From Capsicum annuum (taxonomy: Eukaryota; Streptophyta; Magnoliopsida; Solanales; Solanaceae): DNA of 64,000 nt. Of the stretch, positions 57,561 through 64,000 are shown one piece after another. Under the pieces are notes generated by a model. The model saw only the letters and a list, made by a program, of their open reading frames with translations. It made no database searches and was not told the DNA's origin. The DNA is taken from NCBI RefSeq assembly GCF_002878395.1, contig NC_061116.1, forward strand, positions 117,577,125 to 117,641,124, given 5' to 3'. The translations under genes and the position numbers were made by a program. Positions within the stretch are counted from its first letter, which is position 1. Every line of letters starts with the position of its first letter.

Positions 57561-59222
57561 CATAGTGCCTACCAGTTCAGCCCAGTTAGGAGGCAAGTTG
57601 TAGATCTAGCCAGAGATGTTGTACTTTTGATTCCAGAGGTAGAGATTGTGAGCACTCCTACCACCATGGGGGTCAACATTGCACCTGGTGAGGACACTGA
57701 AGCCTTACCATACTTCACATATACCTCTAATAAAGAAGAGGAACTACAAGTATTTCCCCCCTTGTACTTAAATTATATGCATTGAGGATAAAAAATTATT
57801 TTCTGTGGGGTTAGGATATGCTTGTACCATAGAGGGTTGTGTTGCCGATATTATTAACCCTACCATGTGCTATCTAGTAGAATCGGCATATCTAGGTTTA
57901 ATTTTGGATTTTAATTTTTATTTTTTTTAAGTCTTGTTATGTTGTTGATGTTAGTCTATGAAATAAAAGTGTTGTTTGTGTTAGTATCTTGTTGTAAATA
58001 TGGATAATGAATGATGTTGGCATCAAGTTATGACTATATCTATACTATTTACTTTTGTCTCCTAGGATATGCTATAAACAGTTAGTGAATACGTAGTTGG
58101 CATTATTTTGTAAATTCGCATGAGATGTGATGCACATCATAAGAACAGCAGAATGAGTGTGACCCAGTTGCCACTGTGTGTGTAAGTATCTTTTATTAGT
58201 TCTGGCATAGTATAGTACTTAGAACTTATCTAGTTCAATTGATGTTGTTCTGTATCTGATGGGATACGAATTAATGGCAGGCCAACTTGTGTTTTTAGTC
58301 CACATAGCCAAAAATCAACCCCACCAAAAATAATTTTCCATTTTTGAACCTTTCTTTCAGCCTTTGTAAATCTTTCTTCATCAATAAGTATTCTAGTTAA
58401 CTCTCTTTCAGTTGTTGATTCCTAGCTCTGGCCCTTGCCTAGTAATAGACAATGTGTACGTAAACTTAATAAGAACACCTAAGTTGAGGGTGGCTATTGT
58501 GAGGTTGTTAACTTCTTAATAGACAGTCAGTCTAGAATTTGAATTAGAGCATTTGGCCCTGGTCTAGTTAAGACAATGTGCACCTTGACTTATGGTATCA
58601 ACCTAAGTTGAGGGTGGATGATGCTTGTTTCTAAAAAAAAAAGGGGGTGTTTACTGTGGTAAAGCATAAATGAATAAGAAAAGGGTAAGTGAAATAGCAA
58701 ATTAATAGCCTTGGTAAGAAGAATTTGAAGGTAAAGAGAGTGAAAGCCTAGTTCGTAGTCACTTTTACCCAAAATTCCTTCCTGACCTAGCTGGATACCT
58801 CATTACTAACATACAAAAGACCTGTTTGATCTTGGAACACAGCTAAAAGGGGAGCATTGTATAATAAAGGTAAACCTATGGATACATGTGCTATGTTATT
58901 AACTTCTTTAATAAGTGAGAGGGTTTTGATTCGTATCCACAAAATTTTCTGAGTGGTGGATCTCCTTGACGGTGAGGGCAACCTGAGTTACACTTAATTT
59001 GGCTGATTCTTATAGATTCTTGTATCCATGTTTCTGTAAATAAATTGTATTGGAAATAATGCTGATTATGGACTCTGACACAATAAAAGATATGATGTTG
59101 ATGACAAGTGAATGGTTATGTGAAAACGTGTTCAGTAGAAAATGCCTGTCATTATGTTGTTCATATTTGTAACTTGGCGCTGAGTTTCTTAAGGAGAAGC
59201 AATTGCCTTAAGTTGAGGGTGT
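57561..59222 (+). other. Element F 3' non-coding region
   Basis: No coding frame is visible. The phrase 'cctaagttgagggtgg' recurs at 58480-58495 and 58600-58615, and 'ccttaagttgagggtgt' lies directly before the 3' LTR (59205-59222) where the polypurine tract should be. A run 'aaaaaaaaaagggggtg' at 58634-58650 is also purine-rich. The repeated phrase may be duplicated polypurine-tract-like sequence. Confidence 0.5.
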
Positions 59223-60701
59223 TGATGTCACGGCTTTTGACGTAACATTTTAGACCTTATTCTTAGGAGAATTATGTGTTTTCAAGCAATGATAATTGTA
59301 TTTAACATGGTGTTTTAGTGTTTTCAGGATAAGAACTGAGTATGTAGAATAACGTAGACAAACTGAAAAAATAAAGGAAACATAATTAGCAACATTTCAG
59401 GCGATGGCCCATCAACCTTGCGACGAACCATCGGCAAAAACCATCGCCAGAAAATAGAATACAGGACCACTAAAAGTCATGTGACGGTCCAAGTGACGGA
59501 CCATCGGTATTACAATGTACCATCGGCATAAACTGTCACCAAGAAATAGAATGCAGGACCACTAGAAGTTATGCGACGGACCAGGAGATGTACCGTTGGT
59601 ATTGCAATGAACCGTCGCCCTACCCCGTTGCCTAAAAACAGAATGTAGACTCACTGAAGCTCCAGCGATGGTGTAGGCAACGGACCGTCGCTCGACCCGT
59701 TAAACATGAAGTGGCAACTCCGAGTACATTTAAATCCTAGTTCTGGAAACATATAAATATCAAGTATTAGGGTTTATTCCACATCTTTTGACAGTATTTT
59801 CATACTTTCTTCTGTATTGAGAGCTGTGTAACACTTTTCCTTGAGATTGAAAGCTAGAAATTAAGATGTAATTGTTATTCCCTATTTGTTTTCATTGAAG
59901 ATTGAGGAGAACAATATTGTAACTTTTGTAAGAACTCTCTTAAAGTTATTTATGAACATCAATATATCTTTGACATCTTATACAGAGATGAGTAGCTAAA
60001 CCCCCATAACTGGGGTTATAGGTACCTTGATGTAGAGAACTGTTTGGGGATATAAATCCATTTAATTTCTATCATCTATCTAAATTACATGAATCTATCA
60101 TTATTTTAATGACATCTCTTGGTTACAAACTTGAGAAGTGATACCATGAACCCCAATTGTTGGAGAAGAAAGTGGATGTTGGGAAAAGAGGTGATTCACA
60201 TGAAATCCATAGGTTTACCCTTTGGGGTCACGGGTTGATAGCCTAATGGGATCGACCCTCATGAGAGTTATATTGAGTGATACATGGATCCTTTAAGTTC
60301 AAAAGAATAAAAGGGTAAAATACCCATTAGGTTGAGAAACAAGTGGGTAATTCTTAGAACTCAATACTTCCTACAATTGAAAGTATAAGTTAGAATTCTT
60401 GCACAAGTTCACAACCCTAATTGTTTGAACATCTTAGTGAGCATAACTCTAGTTAATTTATTTTCATGAAAATTACACTTACATTAACTCCCATTAGTTG
60501 AACCACTATGTGATACAAGAACGAAAGAGCATTATTTACACATCCAAACCCCCATTTACTCAGGAACCTTAGATCTACAGTCTAATAATAGTCACAATAC
60601 TTAGTGAACACAGTATTCCCTGTGGGATTGGACACCCAACTCAGTTGGGTTCTATATTTGCCAGCGACCGCTTACTCGAGAGGTGTAATTTGGGCGTATC
60701 A
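59223..60701 (+). repeat. 3' LTR of element F
   Basis: It begins tgatgtcacggcttttgacg and ends 'tgggcgtatca', homologous to 47895-49379 throughout. It keeps more CpG and CG-containing words ('gacggaccatcgg', 'tgcgacggaccagg') than the 5' copy. The TATA box is at 59752-59759. Confidence 0.95.
59752..59759 (+). promoter_or_regulatory. TATA box in 3' LTR of element F
   Basis: The sequence is tataaata, in the same context as 48438-48445. Confidence 0.7.
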
Positions 60702-61874
60702 TTTAGTTCAACACACAATTCAAGTTCATTTTCACACTTAGGGACTTTAACCCCTTGTTAACCATTACCTCACAAGGTCATCAATTTCACCATACATATC
60801 TAATTATACATTTACAATATCATTTAACAACTATTCATACTTATGGGCCATTTCCCTAGTTGAAAATATCATCAACATAAGACTAGACAATTCACTTAGA
60901 TATTTTGACAAACACCTCGTGTGCATGCCTTTACTAAGGCCATTTTCGAGGTAAAAATCATCAAGATTAGATTTACTCAAGACTCACATATTATAACACG
61001 TAAAACAAGCACCCATAAGTGCAAATTATCATCAATAATATGTATAAACACACGTCTAATCAAAACTCCACATTATTCATCATTAGGAAACAAAACCCTT
61101 TAATTTGTTCATTATTAGGTAACAAAACCCTTTCATTTGATTTCAAGATCACCATGTACACTTACTAATTCAAGTTTAACATATATGGGTGTAGAGTTAT
61201 TTATCAAGGGAAAGATTAACATGCCTTAGAAAACTTCATTCACCAAGAGTCTTGACTTCACTTTGCCTCTTAAAGATCACCCTTGAAACCTTAGCCTCCA
61301 ATTCTTCAAAAATAAGTCTGAGAGAGTGTTTTGGATGTTTGATACACTCAAAAATATGTTTAAGGAGGCCATAAACACTTATATAGTGAAGGGAATTAGG
61401 GTTTAAGGAGTAGTAAATTACCATAAGGCCCTTATTTTAAAGCTGGAAAATAGTATAAGTTTTCTAGGGGAACCATACCCTAGGGTACGAGTGGTACCCG
61501 AACTCGTACCCTAGGTTTCTCCTAGGTAACCTACATTGTTAAGGGTACGACCACACAACCTTGAGTTGTATCCAAAGGGTACGAATCAACCCCTAACTTA
61601 TACTCTTCAACCATATCAAAAATAGTCCATTTAAAGTTCAAATCCAGACTCTATGTGGCTCACTTGGTACGACTCGTACCCTTTGGTATGAATGAGAAGG
61701 GGGTGGGGTCACTCATACCTAGGACAGTAAGTAACCCTGACCACACTACCTAGGATATAAAAGGAGATAGGAATAATGATACGACTCATATCCAAGGGGT
61801 ACGACTCGTGGCCCTAGCCGTACCCAACTCAGAGGCACCCAATAAAGAATTTATACTCATGGTTAGGTGTTTTA
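60702..61874 (-). repeat. 5' LTR of element E, proximal (5') part
   Basis: It resumes 'tttagttcaacacacaattc' and follows the 3' LTR copy (40548-41675) to the end. The TATA box on the minus strand lies at 61378-61385, with the 'gtacgact..gggtacgagtgg' word block at 61450-61830. A local duplication 'aaaacccttt.atttg' occurs near 61093-61140. The end is 'aggtgtttta', followed by the target repeat ataga. Confidence 0.9.
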
Positions 61875-62597
61875 ATAGAGGAGATAAATGTTCTAAAACA
61901 TAAGTATAGAAGGTTGGAAGTCGTTCACTCCATGTCTCATGAATGAATGCTTCTAGAATGCATGTCATGACTTGTTTCTTGTTTTTGCATGTTTTGTACC
62001 TATGTAGATGTATATCTTCATATATGCCTATATAGATGTAAATGTGGTTGCATTTGATGGTTTAAATTGGTTTGAATAACTGCACTATTTTATCTTTATC
62101 CTTTACATACATGCTAGCACTATTACCGCTAATTATCTATGAATGCTATGTCCCCATGTGACATTGGGGTTGAAACTTTTTCTTCTCTTCCTGCACAGTG
62201 ACATGGGTTCGAATGGTTCGTGTACTGACAGTAAAGTGGTAAGATTCCATCCTTTGGAAGTCTTGAATTTCATAGTCTCCTTATCTATGTTTTGTTTAGA
62301 TTATGCATATGGCTAATTTTGGGGTCTTGTCCCGACTTATTTTGGACATAAGTTCTATAGAAGTTTAAAGGATAACTGTGGACTTAGGTATGTTGGTTAT
62401 TTGTAGGTATTAATGAATTGATTAGAAGCATCTTAAGTTATGATTGTAGCCTTGTTTCTATTATCTTATTTTATAATTAGAGTTCACCCAAAACTTATGG
62501 ATTGATATGATAGTTAGGTCGGGTTAACGAGATGATCTTCGATCCTAGTTGGGCTTGAGATCGACCATACGACATGGCCCAGTTTTGGGTTATGTCA
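61875..62597 (+). repeat. 3' LTR of element D, right part
   Basis: After the target repeat of E it continues 'gagataaatgttctaaaaca', homologous to 33820-34545 ('ggaaggttggaagtccttcactcc', 'ctatgtccccatg', 'acatggcccagttttgggt'). It ends 'ttatgtca', then ccact, the right target repeat of D. Confidence 0.9.
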
Positions 62598-63120
62598 CCA
62601 CTCACTACCTGATCACGAATAAAACACAATTTGTTATCCTCACACTGGCAATCACGAATCTGCTCAAATAGGGATGACCTCACCTCCACACAACCCAAAA
62701 TCATCGTAGGATCCAAAATATCAAGGCAAACCATCAAATTGGCTAAGGAATAAATGTCACATTCCAAGGGCCTCTGAGAAACTGATATGCATGCCAAGCT
62801 ACCTATACTCACTGCCTTGCGACTTAAGGCATCAACTACCACATTTGCCTTACTCAGATGATACAAAATAGAAATATCATAATCCTTTACCAACTCCATC
62901 CATATACGCTAGCGAGCATTAAGCTCTTGCTGGGTCATAAGATGTTGAGGCTACGATTGTCGGTGAAAATTTCTCAATGCACACCATACAAATAATGACT
63001 CAAAATCTTGAGCGTGAAAACTAGTGCTGCCAACTCAAAACATGAGTCGGGTAGTTGCGTTCATGCACCTTAAGCTATCAAGAAGCATAAGTAATAACAC
63101 GACCATACTGCATCAAAGCA
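62598..63120 (-). pseudogene. Integrase N-terminal linker and RNase H end of element C
   Basis: The minus frame 62899 down to 62603 reads MELVKDYDISILYHLSKANV, VVDALSRKAVSIGSLACIS, then DNKLCFIRDQVVSGD before the D insertion. The '[24 protein letters not shown]' text is the end of RNase H. Upstream (62900-63120) decayed text includes IVRCALRNFHRQS-like remains of the RNase H middle. The frame continues across insertion D into 32044. Confidence 0.85.
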
Positions 63121-64000
63121 CAACCAAGACCAAAACCAGAAGCATAAAAAAACACGGTGAATCCCTCACCTTCAACTAGAAGAGTAAACACTGGAGCTGA
63201 AGTAGGACAATCCTTGAGATTTCCAAAGCTCAACTAACACTTCTCAGACCATCTGAAGGGAACTTTCTTTCGTGTCAAACTAGTCATCGGGGCTGAAAGA
63301 GTAGCAAAGCAAAGCAGCTATAATAACCGGCTAGACTAATGAAACTGCGAACATCAATCGGAGAAGTAGGTCTAGCACAATCAAAAATTTCCAAAATCAT
63401 AGCTGGGTCTACCATAATATCCGCCTTGGACACCACATGTCCAATAAATGACACTGAATCAATCCAAAACTCACACTTAGAAAACTTGGCAAAAGGAACA
63501 TGATCTCTCAAAGTCTGAAGCACAATCATCAAGAGTTGCGTATGCTCCTCACTAATCCTCAAATACACAAGAATGTGACTAATAAACATAATAATGAAGG
63601 AGTATAGATAGGGTCTTAGCACACGATTCATCAAAGCCATAAACGCGGTTGGGGCATTAGTCAACCTAAAATATAGCACCAAAAACTCATATTGACCATA
63701 GTGTCTCCTTAAACTGTCTTTGGGATATCCTCAGCCTGAATCCTCAATTGTTGATAACTGGACATATAATCAATCTTAGAAAATATGGCTAAACCCTAAA
63801 TCTGGTCGAACAAATCATCAATGTGATGCAAGGATAGCGGTTCTTCACCATCAACTTATTAAGCTGCCTATAATCCATGCACATATGTATGGAGCCATCT
63901 TTCTTCTTCACAAACATTGTAGGAGATCCCTACGAGGATACACATGTTCTAATGAAACCCTTACCAAGAAGATCCTAGAGTTGAGAATTCATCTCCTTTA
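63121..64000 (-). pseudogene. Reverse transcriptase and RNase H start of element C
   Basis: From 64000 down on the minus strand: [46 protein letters not shown], then after frame breaks YFRLTNAPTAFMALMNRVLR, FIIMFISHILVYLRISEEHT, QTLRDHVPFAKFSKCEFWID, SVSFIGHVVSKADIMVDP and DVRSFISLAGYY. The catalytic 'IDDIL' has become 'ISHIL', so both aspartates are lost. The window ends inside RT, so protease and gag lie to the right. Confidence 0.85.

Larger units (their letters stand above)
47895..60701 (+). mobile_element. Element F: Athila-like retrotransposon, innermost layer (12.8 kb)
   Basis: The element has two LTRs of 1485 and 1479 bp and a tRNA-Asp-type primer site. Between the LTRs, in order, are gag, protease, reverse transcriptase, RNase H, a partly deleted integrase and a 3' plant-transposon-protein ORF. 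A perfect target repeat, tttag (47890-47894 and 60702-60706), flanks it. Removing it restores element E's LTR text 'aaactttagttcaacacac', as in the uninterrupted copy near 40547. The LTRs are visibly diverged from each other and all ORFs are broken. Confidence 0.95.
39242..61874 (-). mobile_element. Element E: minus-strand Ty3/gypsy element of the D lineage, holding element F
   Basis: From right to left (element sense) it has a 5' LTR (61874-60702 and 47894-46568, split by F), primer site, gag, protease, linker, RT C-terminus, RNase H, integrase, polypurine tract and 3' LTR (41675-39242). The target repeat is atgga (39237-39241) and ataga (61875-61879), one G-to-A difference. Removing E rejoins D's LTR text 'ccaaggta...gagataaatgttct'. 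Without F it is about 9.8 kb. It is the most complete of the chromovirus-like elements here, missing most of the RT core. Confidence 0.9.
32045..62597 (+). mobile_element. Element D: plus-strand Ty3/gypsy element holding nested elements E and F
   Basis: The 5' LTR (32045-34545), primer site, gag, protease, a short linker, integrase C-terminus, polypurine tract and 3' LTR (37382-39241 plus 61875-62597) follow in order. The 3' LTR is split by element E. The target repeat is ccaca (32040-32044) and ccact (62598-62602), one difference. Removing D rejoins element C's Pol in frame between DQVVSGE and SGRYTID. Without E and F it is about 7.9 kb. Reverse transcriptase, RNase H and most of integrase are deleted. 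Confidence 0.9.
26215..64000 (-). mobile_element. Element C: minus-strand Ty3/gypsy chromovirus-like element, open at right edge
   Basis: From left to right are its 3' LTR (26215-29124), integrase C-terminus (29125-29474), solo LTR S3, more integrase (30981-32044), the large insertion D (32045-62597), then integrase N-terminus, RNase H and reverse transcriptase (62598-64000), all minus strand. The coding text is continuous across both insertions. Gag, protease and the 5' LTR should lie to the right of base 64000. Confidence 0.85.

Noticed and set aside
1..64000. Endogenous pararetrovirus (caulimovirus-like) copies
   Set aside because: The RT and protease relics all sit in elements with LTRs, primer site or integrase. 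No movement-protein or coat-protein-like text was seen.

Overview
The window is AT-rich, intron-free and packed with decayed long-terminal-repeat (LTR) retrotransposons. It reads as pericentromeric or other repeat-rich DNA of a plant nuclear genome. The element types (Ty3/gypsy chromovirus-like gag-pol, Athila-like elements with a tRNA-Asp-type primer site, and the 'putative plant transposon protein' ORF) and the look of the LTRs suggest a nightshade (Solanaceae) such as Capsicum or Solanum. That species guess is from familiarity, not from a search. I see no intact host gene, no tRNA or rRNA gene and no CRISPR array.

The main result is a Russian-doll nest. An LTR relic Z (2744-4789) appears to have received minus-strand element A (LTRs 4790-7395 and 14758-15639). 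A's second LTR was hit by plus-strand element B (from 15640). B's 3' LTR was hit by minus-strand element C (from 26215, running off the right edge). C's integrase was hit by plus-strand element D (32045-62597). D's 3' LTR was hit by minus-strand element E (39242-61874). E's 5' LTR was hit by the plus-strand Athila-like element F (47895-60701). That makes seven layers. Three side insertions sit in the same stack: a minus-strand Athila-like element S1 in A's gag, a pol-less element S2 (20345-24989) in B's integrase, and a solo LTR S3 (29475-30980) in C's integrase. For S2, S3, D, E and F both edges are visible with 5-bp target-site duplications, and the host sequence reads continuously once the insert is removed.

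All the retroelement genes are broken by stops, frameshifts and deletions. B, D and E have each lost all or most of the reverse transcriptase core. S1 and S2 have lost pol. F is the most complete: gag, protease, reverse transcriptase, RNase H, part of integrase and a 3' plant-transposon-protein ORF. Far left (1-2743) are another relic of that 3' ORF and a fragment of an S2-family LTR.

A pattern worth a second look crosses family lines. In at least six LTR families here, a CpG-containing block of short self-complementary words, different in each family, lies just upstream of the TATA-like box.
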